Shown: positions 23,001 to 34,164 of the stretch, piece by piece
Numbering within the stretch: position 1 is the stretch's first letter
Layout of the letters: the number at the start of each line of letters is the position of its first letter
NCBI GenBank assembly: GCA_964036665.1
Contig: OZ038533.1
Coordinates: 8,206,413 to 8,270,412 of the forward strand
Reading direction: 5' to 3'
Source: Gordius sp. MW1
Taxonomy: Eukaryota; Nematomorpha; Gordioida; Gordea; Gordiidae
Length of the DNA stretch: 64,000 nt
Notes under the pieces: model-generated
Told to the model about the DNA's origin: nothing
Database searches by the model: none
Seen by the model: only the letters and a program-made list of their open reading frames with translations
Translations under genes and position numbers: made by a program

Positions 23001-26000
23001 TTGGGCCTTTTAAGGGCTGACTGAATTGCATAGATTTTAGAGTGTCAAGTGTCTAAATTGATTTAACCTGCAGTGTAACGCGTGGCGTGCTTCATCAACT
23101 GGCAGGTAGCAATTTTTACAAGCATCTTGTTCGATGTAGTTGATTCCAAGGCGTAGTGCTATATTGTCGCTGAGCTCGCAATCCTCTAACATATAGGCAC
23201 TTCCAGAAATTAAAAATTACACTTAGAAAGGACTGGGTGGGCAACTATTGACATGTGGATATTAAATTACACAAAGATCTTTAATAGGATTTATTTGAAA
23301 ATTATAATCTCGCAAAAATCTTTTTCACAACTCCATTTTTCTATAAAAAATCAACCTATAGTATTAAAGATGTTATGTTTAAAAAATCACAACACTCGGA
23401 GTTATTAATAAAGAAATTAGCTTTATAATTAATTGCTATGCAATTTATGGGCTCGCTTTTTGTCGTCCGTCCGTCCGTTGTCCGTCCGTCCAACGTTCTT
23501 ATTGCTGGTTCGATACCCGAAGAGGGCAAATTTTTTTTTTAAATTAAATTAATAAATTCTTCTGGTCAATACCAATGATAATATGACTTTTTGACCGTGT
23601 CCTGGTCCTGGCTACTGACCAATGGAAAAAAAGACCATTGGCCAAATTATGATACGAAATTTTTTTTTCTTTTTTGAATTATAATATTAGGTTAACATTG
23701 ATAATTACCCTATGCCCTCCCCTGGAAGGGCCTAAGCCTCTACTGATATGGGTCCCTGTGCCCCCCCCCCCTCCTCTACAAAAGCCTATGCCTCTACTGA
23801 TGTGGGGTTCGAATCCCAGCGAGGGCAAATTCTAAAAAGCTGGTTCGATATCCGGAGAGGGCAAATTTTTTTTTAAATTAAATTAATATATTGTTCTTGT
23901 TAATACCATTAATAACATGACTTTTGACCGTGTCCTGGCTACTAACCAATGAAAAAATGACCATTGGCCAAACTGTGATTCGAAATTTTTTTTTTCGTTT
24001 TTGAATTGGTATATTAGGTTAACATTGATAATTACCATATGCCCTCCCCTAGATGGGCCTATGCCTCTACTTATATGGGTCCATGTGCCCCCCCCCCCCC
24101 CCCCCACAAAGGCTTATGCCTCTACTGGTGTGGGTTCGAATCCCGGAGAGGGCAATTTTTTTTTTATTTTTTTTAATTAATATATTGTTCTTGTTAATAC
24201 CATTGATAATATGACTTTTTGACCGTTTCCTGGCTACTGACGAATGAAAAAAATGACCATTGGCCAAATTGTGAATCGAATTTTTTTTTTCGTCTCTTAT
24301 ATATTTATATCCTTTTTGACCGTGTCCTGGCTACTGACCAATGAAAAAAATGACCACTGGCCAAATATAAAATTTTTCTTATAAAATTTTTCTTTAGCTT
24401 ATAATTATTGGCCAGTATTTGGCAGTCTGTTTTGGTTACTGACCAATGGAAAAAATGACCACTGACCAAAGTGAAATTAAAATCGATTTTTTAAAAACTA
24501 TAATTATAGGCTAGATTGCCTGTCTGCTAGCCATTAGAAAAAATGACCACTTGACAAAGTGATGGAGAAAATGACCAATGGCCAAGGTCTGATTGGAAAT
24601 TTTTTTCGTTTTTTAATATCTTGTTTATACTATACATATGCGCATGATTTGAATAGTGTCTATAGTCATAATTCAAATTATGGGTCGCCTACACCAAATT
24701 GTTTAAATTTATAGAGTATAAAAAAACTCTAAATTGAAAGTTGTACGTCTTGGAAGGATGACTATTGGCTTTTCCAAGGTCATACCCTCTGTTTGCGTTC
24801 CTTTCGTCATTTTTAGAAGTTGATAAACAAGAATGAATGAAAGAAAACCTATTCCTCAATAAATAAAGTATTAATAAGTGTTTTATAGCAGGTTTTACAA
24901 AAATTTAACTTTTTAAATATTTGTATAAATAATTAATAATCATTTTGCATTTTATACCCCCCTATAGGCATTCTCGCCACTTCCCACGTTTCTCGCCCAT
25001 AAATTGCATAGCAATGCTACGTTTGTATGGAGTATAGATGAGTTTCGTTCCCCCTTCCCTCCTGCACCTCCCTTCCCCTTTCCTTTCCCCGCCTTCCCCC
25101 CAGGCCCTGGTTTATTAATTGCTATGCAATTTATGGGCTCGTTTTTTGGTTGTCCGTCCGTTGTCCGTCTGTCCGTTGTCCATCCGTCCGTCCGTCCCTA
25201 TTTATTTGCATTGGGTATATTAATTGCTATGCAATTTATGGGCTCGTTTTTTGTTGTCCGTCCGTCCGTTGTCCGTCCGTCCGTCCGTCCCTATCTATTT
25301 GCATTGGGTATATTAGGTTATCGATTTTTTAAATTAATGCATGAGAAAGAGGTGGCCCACCCCTCATCTCTATCTCCCTCGCTTTCGGGCGGGGTCGGGT
25401 TTTAATTGCTATGTTAAATTAATGCATAAGTATGCCTATTCGTTTTTGAATTTGGTAACATTGATAAATTATGCCCTCCACTACAAGGGCCTATGCCTCT
25501 ACTTATATGGGTCCCTGTGCCCCTACAAAAGCCTATGCCTCTATTAATGTGGGTTCGATCCCCGGCGAACGTTCTGAATTGCTGGTTCGATTCCCGGAGA
25601 GGGCAATTTTTTTTTTATTTTTTAAATTAAATTAATATATTTTTCCTGTTACTACCATTGATAATATGACTTTTTGGATGTCCGCTTGTTCTATTATTGT
25701 TTCATTTTATTATATAATAAACATAAATAAAAGTTGCTTACTTTTAATTGCTATGCAATTTAACTAGTTTTTGGGTTAGAATCCCGGAGTTTTTTTGACT
25801 CTTATGATTGTTCTTGTTACTATCATTTATAATAAGACTTTTTGGCCGTCCGCTGGCTGCTGACCAATGAAAAAAATGACCATTTGCCAAAATGTGAATC
25901 CGAGTTTATTTTTTCGTTTTTTTTTGACTATTATGATTGTTCCTGTTCCTACCATTGCTATTATGACTTTTTGGCCGTCCGCTGGCTGCTGACCAATGGA

Positions 26001-29000
26001 ATAAAATGACCATTGGCCAAAATGTGATTCGAAAACTTTTTTTTCGTTTTTTTTGACTATTATGAATTTATATCCACTTTTACCGTGTCCTGGCTGCTGA
26101 CCAATGGAAAAAAATGACCATTGGCCAAAATGTGATTCGAAAATTTTTTTTTCGTTTTTTTTACTCTTATGAATTTATATCCACTTTTACCGTGTGCTGG
26201 CTGCTGACCAATTTAAAAAAATGACCATTGGCCAAAGTGAGCATCAAAAATTTTTTTTCCGGTTTTTTGGCTATCATTGACTTATAGAGTATCTGTTGGT
26301 ACTGACCAATGGAGAAAAATGACTATTGGCCAAATTTTTGATTTTTTTAATTAAAAATTGTTCAAATTCAACAAAAAATTTCTCCCAACAATTCTGCAAA
26401 TTCTTAACATTGTGATGTTTTATAAAATAATGTTTGTTAGACCTATAATCACTAAAGGGCATAAAAACTAATGTAATACGCAACTAGATGCAAACACTAA
26501 ATCTAACCCTAACCCTTGCCTATATTACATTTTGCCTATAAATGGAAAATTTGTATAAATAATTAATTAATCATTAGGCATTTAATACCCCCCTATAAGC
26601 ATTCTCGCCCCTTCCCACCTTTCTCGCCCATAAATTGCATAGCAAATATGATACATTTATACGAAGTACAGATTAGTCGTCCCCCCTTCCCTTCCCCTCT
26701 TCCCTTCCCTTCTCCCCCTTCCAACGAGGGCCGAAGGCCCGAGTTTTAATTGCTATGCAATTTATGGGCTCGTTTTTGGTTGTTCGTCCGTCCGTCCGTT
26801 GTCTGTCCGTCCGTTGTCTGTCCGTTACCCTCCTATCTATTTGCATTGGGTATATTAGGTTATCGATTTTTTAAATTAATGCATGAGAAAGAGGTGCCCC
26901 ACCCCTCATCTGTATCTCCCTCGCTGTGTTATTTTTTAAATTAATGCATAAGAGGTGCCCCACCCCTCATCTTTATCTCCCTCGGTGTGTTATATATAAG
27001 ATTTGTTAAATTATCTATTATATAATAAACATAGATAAAAGTTGTTTACTTAAATGCTATGCAATTTAACTAGTTATATAATAAACATAAATAAAAGTTG
27101 TTTACTTTTTAATTGCTATGCAATTTAACTAGTTTTGGGGTTAGAATCCCAGAGTTTTTTTGACTCTTATGATTGTTCTTGTTACTATCATTGATAATAA
27201 GAATTTTTGGCCGTCCGCTGGCTGCTGACCAATGAAAAAAATGACCATTGGCCAAAATGTGAATCGAAATTATTTTTTTCGTTTTTTTTTGACTATTATG
27301 ATTGTTCCTGTTTCTACCATTGCTATTATGACTTTTTGGCCGACCGCTGGCTGCTGACCAATGTTATATAATAAACATAAATAAAAGTTGTTTACTTTTA
27401 ATTGCTATGCAATTTAACTAGTTTTTAGGTTAGAATCCCGGAGTTTTTTTGACTCTTATGATTGTTCTTGTTACTATCATTGATAATAAGACTTTTTGGC
27501 CGTCCGTTGGCTGCTGACCAATGAAAAAAATGACCATTGGCCAAAATGTGATTCGAAAATTTTTTTTTCGTTTTTTTTTGACTATTAGGAATTTATATCC
27601 ACTTTTACCGTGTCCTGGCTGCTGACCAATGGAAAAAAATGACCATTGGCCAAACGAAATTTTTTTTTAGTTTTTTTTGACTATTATGAATTTATATCCA
27701 CTTTTACCGTGTCCAGGCTGCTGACCAATGGAATAAAATGACCATTGGCCAAAATGTGATTCGAAAATTTTTTTTTCGTTTTTTTTACTCTTATGAATTT
27801 ATATCCACTTTTACCGTGTGCTGGCTGCTGACCAATGGAAAAAAATGACCATTGGCCAAAGTGAGCATCAAAATTTTTTTTCCGTTTTTTTGGCTATCAT
27901 TGACTTATAGAGTATCTGTTGGTACTGACCAATAGAGAAAAAGTGACCATTGGCCAAATTTTTGATTTTTTTAATTAAAAATTGTTCAAATTCAACAAAA
28001 AATTTCTCCCAACAATTCTGCAAATTCTTAACATTGTGTTGTTTTATAATATAATGTTTGTTAGACCCATAATCACTAAAGGCCATAAAAACTAATGTAA
28101 TACGCAACTAGATGCAAACACTAAATCTAACCCTAACCCTTGCCTATATTACATTTTGCCTATATAACATTTTGCCTATAATGGAAAATTTGTATAAATA
28201 ATTAATTAATCATTAGGCATTTAATACCCCCCTGTAGGCATTCTCGCCCCTTCCCACCTTTCTCGCCCATAAATTGCATAGCAAATATGATACATTTATA
28301 CGAAGTACAGATGAGTCGTCCCCCCTTCCCTTCCCCTCTTCCCTTCCCTTCTCCCCCTTCCCACGAGGGCCGAAGGCCCGAGTTTTTTTATTAACGGATC
28401 GATTTTGGTTGGGGACAGGTGAAGTGCATGGATAACGGACGGGCCGAGCCGGGCCTGAAATGCACAAAAAAGGTTACGGACGGGCTCGAGGATGCTTAAA
28501 TTTTCAAAACGGTTACGGACGGGCCGAACTCTGAAAACGGCCCTTTGCAGATTTTAAGGTCAAACTAATCAAACCCTCTCATATATATTCTAAAAATATC
28601 ACTTGTTAGAAAAAAATTAAAAAAAATGGGTAGGTCTTAAGTAGTTACGGTTAGGCAAAAGGCATACTTTAAATAGTTATCCCCGTTTTTCGATAAAAAC
28701 TATTAAAATTATATAATAACCGTTAAAATGATAAATATTGCAAGCTATTTTCTTTATAAGTCATTGAATAGGCTTTGGTACTATAACAAATTAGACTTAA
28801 GCTCCGTGACATATATATTGCCTTTACTTTGTCGCACTTCCAAATAGAGAAGACCGGGGCTAGTAGTAGACCGGGACTTTAATCTTTTCGATTATTTTTA
28901 AAAATAATAATCATAAAACATAAATCTTTAACCACATGTGTATTTTGTCATATAAATAAAAAAATTTCCTCGAAAAAAATAAAAATTAAAAATTTATAGA

Positions 29001-32000
29001 GGAAAAATGGGTTTTTGGGGTTATGAGTAGCCTTGACAAAATTTTGTATTATGTACATAAAATTTGTTTGGTCATATATTTTAAACTAATTAAAGTTTTA
29101 TTTTATAAAAGGATATTTTTCTATAACAACCGTCTAGTTATTGAATTTATATTTGCTATATAACATGTTAAATTATAATTCGTTTAAAAAAACCAGGGCC
29201 TCCGGCCCCTGGTGGGAAAGTGGAGGGGGGGAAGGGAAGGAGGGAGGGAGGTGCAGGAGGGAAGGGGGAACGAAACTCATCTATACTCCGTATAAACGTA
29301 GCATATTTGCTATGCAATTTATGGGCGAGAAAGGTGGGAAGGGGCGAGAATGCCTATAGGGGGGGGGTATAAAATACAAAATTATTAGTTAATTATTTAT
29401 ACAAATATTTAAAAAACTAAATTTTTGTAAAACCTGCTATAAAACACTTATTAATACTTTATTTATTGAGGAATAGGTTTTCTTTCATTCATTCTTGTTT
29501 ATCAACCTCTGAATTAATCAAAATGACGAAAGGAACGCAAATAGAGGGTATGACCTTGGAAAAGCCAATAGTCATACTTCCAAAACCAACTATCAATTTA
29601 GAGTTTTTTTTTGATACTGTATAAATTTAAACAATTTGGTGTAGGCGACCCATAATTTGAATTATGACTATAGACTCTATTCAAATCATGCGCATATGTT
29701 TAGTATAAACAAGATATTTAAAAAACGAAAAAAATTTCCAATCAGACCTTGGTCATTGGTCATTTTTCCATCACTTTAGCCAGTGGTCATTTTTTCTAAT
29801 GGTTAGCAGACAGCCAAATAACTATAAAAAACGAAAAAAATTTCCAATCAGACCTTGGTCATTGGTCATTTTTCCATCACTTTAGCCAGTGGTCATTTTT
29901 TCTAATGGTTAGCAGACAGCCAAATAACTAGCATATAATTAGAAATAAAAATCGCTTTTAATCTAACTTTGGCCAGTGGTCATTTTTTCCAATGGTCTGT
30001 AACCAGCACACTGCCAAATACTGGCCAATAATTATAAGCTAGAGAAAATTCTTAATCTTAATCTCACTTTGGCCAGTGGTCATTTTTTCCTTGGCCAGTA
30101 GCCAAGACACGGTCAAAAAGAATATAAATACACAAGAGACGAAAAAAAATTTGATTCACAATTTGGCCAGTGGTCATTTTATTTATTAGTCAGCAGCCAG
30201 CGGACGGCCAAAAAGTCATGTTATCAATGGTATTAACAAGAACAATATGTTAATATAAAAATAAAAAAAAATTTGCCCTCTCCGGGATTCGAACCCACAT
30301 CAGTAGAGGCATAAGCCTTTGTGGGGGGGGGCACAGGGACCCATATCAGTAGAGGCATAGGCCCTTGTAGGGTGGGCATAGGTATTTATTATTGTTAACC
30401 TAATATAGCAACTCAAAAAACAATCAAAAAATTTCTATTTATACCTTGGCCAATTTTTTTCATTGGTCAGTAGCCAGGACACAGTCAAAAAGGATATAAA
30501 TAGATAAGAGACAAAAAAAACGAAAAAAAATTTCGATTTTGGCCAATGGTCATTTTTTTCATTAGTCAGTAGCCAGGACACGGTCAAAAAGTCATATTAT
30601 CAATGATTTTAATAAGAACAATATATTAATTTAAAAAAAAAATAAAAAAATTTGCCCTCTCCGGGATTCGAACCCACATCAGTAGAGGCATAAGTCCTTG
30701 TGGGGGGGGGGCACAGGGACCCAAATCAGTAGAGGCATAGGCCCTTGTAGGGGAGGGCATAGGGTAATATCAATGTTAACCCAATATAGCAATTCAAAAA
30801 ACAAAAAAAAATTTTCGAATAACACTTTGGCCAATGGTCATTTTTTAAATTGGTCAGTAGCCAGGACACGGTCAAAAGGCATATTATCAATGGTATTAAC
30901 AAGAACAATATATTAATTTAATTAAAAATTTTTTTTGCCCTTTCCGGGTAACGAACCAGCAATTAAGAACTTGCCCTTGCCGGGATTCGTACCCACATCA
31001 GTAGAGGCATAGGCTGTCCTGGAGGGCATATGGTAATTATTATCAATGATAACCCAATATAGCAATTCAGAAAACGAAAAAAAAATTTCGAATCACAATT
31101 TGGCCAATGGTCATTTTTTTCATTGGTCAGTAGCCAGGACACGGTCAAAAGGTCATATTATCTATGGTATTAACAAGAACAATATATTAATTTAATTTTA
31201 AAAAAAATAAAATTTTGCCCTCTCCGGGTATCGAACCAGCAATTAAGAAATTGCATAGCAATTAATACAGGACGGACAACGGACGGACAACAAAAAGCGA
31301 GCCCATGCATAGCAATTTATATGGGTCGGGGCTGTCGGAGAGGAGCTAGTGCTAGCCTTTTCTCATTGAATCTTACCTCATAAAGACAAATTACAAAATT
31401 TAAAAACAAAAATTTTGTTTAATAATTTAACTTATTGTACTCTGAAGAGAAGTAGAATAAAATTATGCATTAACAAACTATTAAAAGGATGTTTCAGTTT
31501 CTATGTGTATTTCTCAACTATTTTATTAGACACGTCTATTATTGGTAACTCAAATCGTAGGGATTAGGGGAAAATCAAGCATTTTGAAAGTTATTGGATT
31601 TAAAAAATATCATTAATTTAAAGATTTTTTTTAATTGTGGTTTAATTATTATTTAAAACAAATGGGAATTATTCAGTTTATAATTGGGTTTTTAGTAACA
31701 ATAATTGGTAATTTTTATATTTTACAATAGGCCATATTAAATGATTGTCCATGTGTGTCAAAAAAATCAAAGTCAAAAAATTATGTGGGCCTTGCAACAC
31801 TACTATATCATTAAAACTTGATATATCTCTGTTAAGTTTAAATACGTTTAATGGGATGATATTTGTGTATAAATCGAACGGAGTATAAATTTGTTAGCTC
31901 CTATTGCTTTATATGGCTGAAGCCCTAAACATATTAAATTGCTTCAAAAATGTTTTAAAATCACGTAAGCAACTTCTTTTTTGCAAACAAACTATTCTTA

Positions 32001-34164
32001 AAATATAGGAAAAAACTGATTTAATATTTTTAAGCTAAAAAACACTTTAAAACTTTATACACTCATATTGTAGAATTATTGATATATTTTATTGACAACA
32101 AATGCAATTTCTTCGTACATTTTCCACAATTTGGCGTCAAATAATGAATGTGACATCAACAATAACATGTTTGTATGGCGACAATATATTTAAATTTAGC
32201 TGAAGAGCAATGAAAGGACATGGACAAATAAAAGGCGACTTTCTAAAAAACTTTTTAAATATCCCAATGTAGGCTTGAGTACAATGTACTCAAAAACTTA
32301 AATTATAATTGTGGAGATAATTAATTATGCAAATTTTTTACTCCTTGTAACCCTGATTTACACAAAATAATAGTTTTTTAAATGCTGGTTGATTACAATC
32401 CAACAAAATTTATCAATAATCATGCAAATGCTCTGCAAATTTTGATTCTATAAATCGAATCTGATTTCAATTTAAATGTTCAACTAGCCGAAAATTTAGT
32501 GTCAAAATTCTATAAAAAGAATATTTTAGTTATACACAATTATTTGGAAGTAAACTTCTATCGAAAAAAAAGAGATACAATTGATTTTTTACGTTTGTTG
32601 ATGTTTCTTTGTTTTTACTTAAACTCAATGTCTGTATATAATACATAAAAAATGAAATAAAACAATTGTAAAAAATATTTGCCACAAATTTTCTCTTAAG
32701 CTGCCAGTTAAAAAACTGCAAATAGTTATATCGTCCCCTTAATTATATAATTATAAAAGAGGATTCAGATAAATTATTATAATATTACTCATAAAATTAT
32801 TAATGAAAATATCTAAAAGAAGCAATAAACATGAAATTTCCTTATTGCAGTTAATATCGAACTTTAAAATAGTTTTTATTTAACGATCATATTTTAAATA
32901 AAATGTTTATTTTATATGAAATTTAGTTGAAAAGTGCGGTTTTTTACTGAAGGTTTTAATACTAGGTATATTTCATTAAAGATTAATAAATTAAAAATTA
33001 AGGAGTTGATAAAAATCTCAAGGTTTTTCTATCCAAAAATAGTAATTTTTTATTTTTATCAAGCTTTGTTAACACATCTATTTCTGAAATCCCTTTTGCA
33101 CAGGCAACTGTTTAAATATTCTATGAAAACTTTATTACCAAATAATCAGTGACGCACCTACATATTCATATAAATTTATAACAGCTTCACCATGTTTTAA
33201 CTAAGCCTAAAAAACATCTTTTAATACTAATTATCTAATATCCAATTTAGCTTTAAATTGAAATTAGGCGCAAAATTAGAAAATTTTTTAATATTCATAG
33301 CCTAATTTTAAATTTATTACTAGTTTATAAATATGTTTACGATTATGTTTAATAATAATTAGTAAAATAGGAAGCAAAGCAATATACCAATAAAAAATGG
33401 TCCTGAGATTATTTGAATTTTTATTTGAATTGATAGAGATTATAAACATAACAATAATTATTTTAAGGCAAAAATTATTTTTTTTTTGGTTTTAGGAAAA
33501 AGCAAGATGATCTAAAAAAAATTAAAAAATACATTTTGAAAATAGTCCCGGTCCTAGTGGACTTCTAATATCTAGACTTATAAACATTCGGTACCATAAT
33601 GCCGATTTGAGGGTCATTATTTAACTTTCATCTAAATCGCTTTTTTAATTAAAATAAACTTTGCAATTTAAAATTTTCTGAATACCAAATCTTTCTTTAA
33701 AAACAGATAGAACATTACCAGACGTTGCTATTAATTTTTTTTAAACTGCAAAAAAATCTTAGATCAATATTAATTGCCTTATAATTAATGTAAATAATTT
33801 TTGTCTTAAATCAAAACTCTCGATGAATTATCAATTGAAAGGATCAAATTTAACAGTATATTAAAAAGTCTTTCAAAAGAAATGTTAATAAATGCGTAAA
33901 ATATAGAAAAGTATTTTTAACTGTATAAAATTTACCTAGTGGTTTATAATAAATTCGAGATCCAAATACTGGCAATCCTGTAGGTCCAGGAATTTCGTCA
34001 AAGGATAAAGCAGCTGAGGGATTGATTCCTAGAATGGAAGGTATAAATCCACCAGAGGAATTACTTTGACGTCTTTCTCCATAAATGTTCAATTTTTTTT
34101 TCAAATTAGCATGGCTTCGAAAGCTTGATTTTATAGATTGGATGGAGCAATTCATAGTTTTCAT
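14015..34164 (-). CDS. Mitochondrial-clan cytochrome P450, complete nine-exon gene
   Basis: Exons on the minus strand: 33936-34164, 21039-21270, 20793-20986, 19215-19419, 18143-18308, 17939-18102, 17333-17411, 16035-16238 and 14015-14122. All junctions are GT-AG and every phase matches, giving 1581 nt and 526 residues. A stop codon directly precedes the ATG. Residues 1-60 are rich in Lys/Arg, Ser and Asn, as in a mitochondrial import sequence, followed by EIPGPTGLPVFGS. Visible motifs: I-helix SGIQTT (338-343), ExxR as WETAR (393-397), PERW (448-451) and heme loop PYGHGPRMCIG with Cys475. The SGY-IP-GT and QN-V-SRLP pattern in exons 7-8 recalls arthropod CYP302A1 (Disembodied, ecdysteroid 22-hydroxylase), but that is from memory and unproven. 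Odd points: Gln341 replaces the usual I-helix acid, and Tyr replaces Phe in the heme loop. Intron 1 is 12.7 kb, packed with repeats. Confidence 0.92.
14123..16034. other. P450 intron 8
   Basis: AT-rich intron holding a MITE (15362-15519) and a lone AATTGCTATGCAATT palindrome at about 15274-15288. A plus-strand open frame at 14620-14910 (96 codons) has no recognisable domain and biased AT-driven composition, so I leave it out as a gene. Confidence 0.6.
15362..15519. mobile_element. 'GGCGTAGCCAGG' MITE, hAT-like
   Basis: The element runs from CATAGGCGTAGCCAGG to CCGTTACGCCCATG, an inverted pair. Flanking 8-mers ATTACACA (15354-15361) and ATTATACA (15520-15527) match at seven of eight positions, as expected of an aged 8 bp target duplication. 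The interior has G and C homopolymers and no open frame. It lies in P450 intron 8. Confidence 0.65.
17117..17296. mobile_element. GC-rich hAT-like MITE, 180 bp, perfect 8 bp target duplication
   Basis: The ends are TAGAGACCTACA and, inverted, TATAGACCTGCA. Both flanks carry GTTATAAT (17109-17116 and 17297-17304), a perfect 8 bp duplication. The interior is built of repeated GGCCCGGCCCGGG-like blocks, strikingly GC-rich against the AT-rich host. No open frame. It lies in P450 intron 7, just 3' of exon 7 in transcript terms. Confidence 0.75.
17516..17600. repeat. G-tract MITE remnant
   Basis: GTGTAGCTAAGGGGGTGGGGG followed by further G runs and GGGCGTTCATAAA looks like a short, degraded member of the 'GGCGTAGCCAGG' family. 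No intact terminal pair or target duplication was found. It lies in P450 intron 6. Confidence 0.35.
18309..19214. other. P450 intron 4
   Basis: AT-rich intron. I see no gene, repeat or structured element in it. Confidence 0.6.
19596..20277. mobile_element. hAT-like nonautonomous element in P450 intron 3
   Basis: The ends are TAAAGCCCTGCACGG and, inverted, TAGAGCCCTGCAAAG. Flanking 8-mers TTCAATAA and GTTAATAA agree at six of eight positions, an aged duplication. Both ends carry GC-rich CGGGC blocks, and the 400 bp centre is AT-rich with no open frame. It is the same family type as the element at 17117-17296 but larger. Confidence 0.6.
20565..20622. repeat. G-tract MITE remnant
   Basis: A G run followed by CACCCCTTATGTACGCCACTG resembles one half of the 'GGCGTAGCCAGG' MITE family. 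The other half is not preserved. Confidence 0.3.
21705..21872. mobile_element. 'GGCGTAGCCAGG' MITE, hAT-like
   Basis: The element runs from CATGGGCGTAGGCAGG to CCATGGCTACGCCCATG. Flanking 8-mers TTAAAATA and TCATAATA agree at six of eight positions. Its middle (AAATTTAAGCCTTAATTATA) resembles the remnant at 9125-9272, showing that both are one family. Confidence 0.6.
22805..23205 (-). pseudogene. LINE fragment with CCHC knuckle and PD-(D/E)xK-like endonuclease, decayed
   Basis: Reading the minus strand from 23205 downward, one frame gives ALRLGINY, then Cys-x2-Cys-x9-His-x4-Cys in the stretch ACKNCYLPVDEARHALHC. Further on, and after frameshifts, come LEPSDPSLEG, RMRPDA and MDFTRIELLAPS. The order and spacing match the C-terminal region of the LINE at 52457-53494 (ALRLG, CCHC, LEP-GLS, RPDG, WDFT). 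It is therefore a second, more damaged copy of the same class, in P450 intron 1. The GC content is clearly above the surroundings. The plus-strand frame at 22829-23020 is only its antisense shadow. Confidence 0.7.
23431..25110 (+). mobile_element. Helentron-like composite element, copy H2
   Basis: The 5' end AATTGCTATGCAATTTATGG at 23431 follows T and runs into TCCG repeats. The body has two tRNA-like modules (about 23711-23828 and 24040-24154) and minisatellite units with GACCATTGGCC cores up to about 24590. A subfamily-specific block follows (24620-24900). The inverted 5'-end copy sits near 24993-25013, then the pyrimidine tract, ending CAGGCCCTGG at 25110 before TTT. The same subfamily occurs in opposite orientation as copy H5. 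Confidence 0.7.
24040..24154 (+). other. tRNA-like module with Pol III B box inside copy H2
   Basis: TGCCCTC (24040-24046) can pair with GAGGGCA (24148-24154) like an acceptor stem. A perfect B-box consensus GGTTCGAATCC lies at 24133-24143. A direct repeat of GCCTATGCCTCTACT type occurs twice, separated by a C homopolymer, making the unit 115 nt, longer than a tRNA. Related modules occur at about 23711-23828, 25465-25610 and 61768-61875, and on the minus strand at 30283-30390, 30651-30770, 30970-31035 and 44532-44640. I read this as a tRNA-derived segment captured by the element, not a working tRNA gene. Confidence 0.5.
25117..25221 (+). repeat. Solo 5' end of the Helentron-like family
   Basis: Only AATTGCTATGCAATTTATGG, the TCCG repeats and the GCATTGGGTATATT stretch are present. 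Copy H3 then begins within the same context at 25222. This suggests a T-targeted insertion of H3 into an earlier copy, or unequal exchange. Confidence 0.6.
25222..26743 (+). mobile_element. Helentron-like composite element, copy H3
   Basis: It starts AATTGCTATGCAATTTATGG and carries TCCG repeats, a CTCATCTCTATCTCCCTCG block and a tRNA-like module (about 25465-25610). Minisatellite units run at 25660-26330, followed by the unique block with CTAACCCTAACCC near 26505. It ends at the GGGCCGAAGGCCC hairpin with GAG at 26743. Copy H4 starts four T later, in the same direction. Confidence 0.7.
26748..28382 (+). mobile_element. Helentron-like composite element, copy H4 (tandem with H3)
   Basis: Head-to-tail with H3, with only TTTT between them. 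The 3' two thirds (27450-28382) is nearly identical to copy H1 (about 2320-3405), including the unique block and pyrimidine tract, so these copies are young or have been homogenised. The inverted 5'-end copy is at about 28264-28284 and the hairpin ends CCCGAG at 28382. Confidence 0.72.
29193..31317 (-). mobile_element. Helentron-like composite element, copy H5 (inverted relative to H2)
   Basis: Minus-strand copy of the H2 subfamily. The 3' hairpin is CCAGGGGCC-GGA-GGCCCTGG at 29193, followed outward by T on the minus strand. The inverted 5'-end copy (29308-29326) and the subfamily block (29400-29720) follow, then minisatellite units, three tRNA-like modules and TCCG repeats. The 5' terminus near 31317 is degraded (GCATAGCAATT without its left arm). 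Confidence 0.65.
31318..33935. other. AT-rich part of P450 intron 1
   Basis: I see nothing but AT-rich sequence. The longest frames (32530-32721 minus and 32934-33152 plus) are low-complexity and match nothing I recognise. Confidence 0.5.

Larger units (their letters stand above)
21271..33935. other. P450 intron 1 (12.7 kb, repeat-filled)
   Basis: This intron separates the first P450 exon (targeting sequence) from exon 2. It holds a MITE (21705-21872), GC-rich remnants (about 22055-22115 and 22410-22470), a LINE fragment (22805-23205) and Helentron-like copies H2, H3, H4 and H5 (23431-31317). The stretch 31318-33935 is AT-rich with no recognisable feature. A GC-rich remnant of GGACGGGCC type also follows H4 at about 28430-28550. 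Confidence 0.75.

Noticed and set aside
22829-23020. 63-codon plus-strand frame in a GC-richer island
   Set aside because: The minus strand shows LINE CCHC and endonuclease motifs here, so the plus frame is its shadow.
25004-25405. 133-codon open frame
   Set aside because: It runs through TCCG repeats and the palindrome of the Helentron-like element; the protein is low-complexity (SVRCPSVRCPSV type) and is an artefact of repeats.
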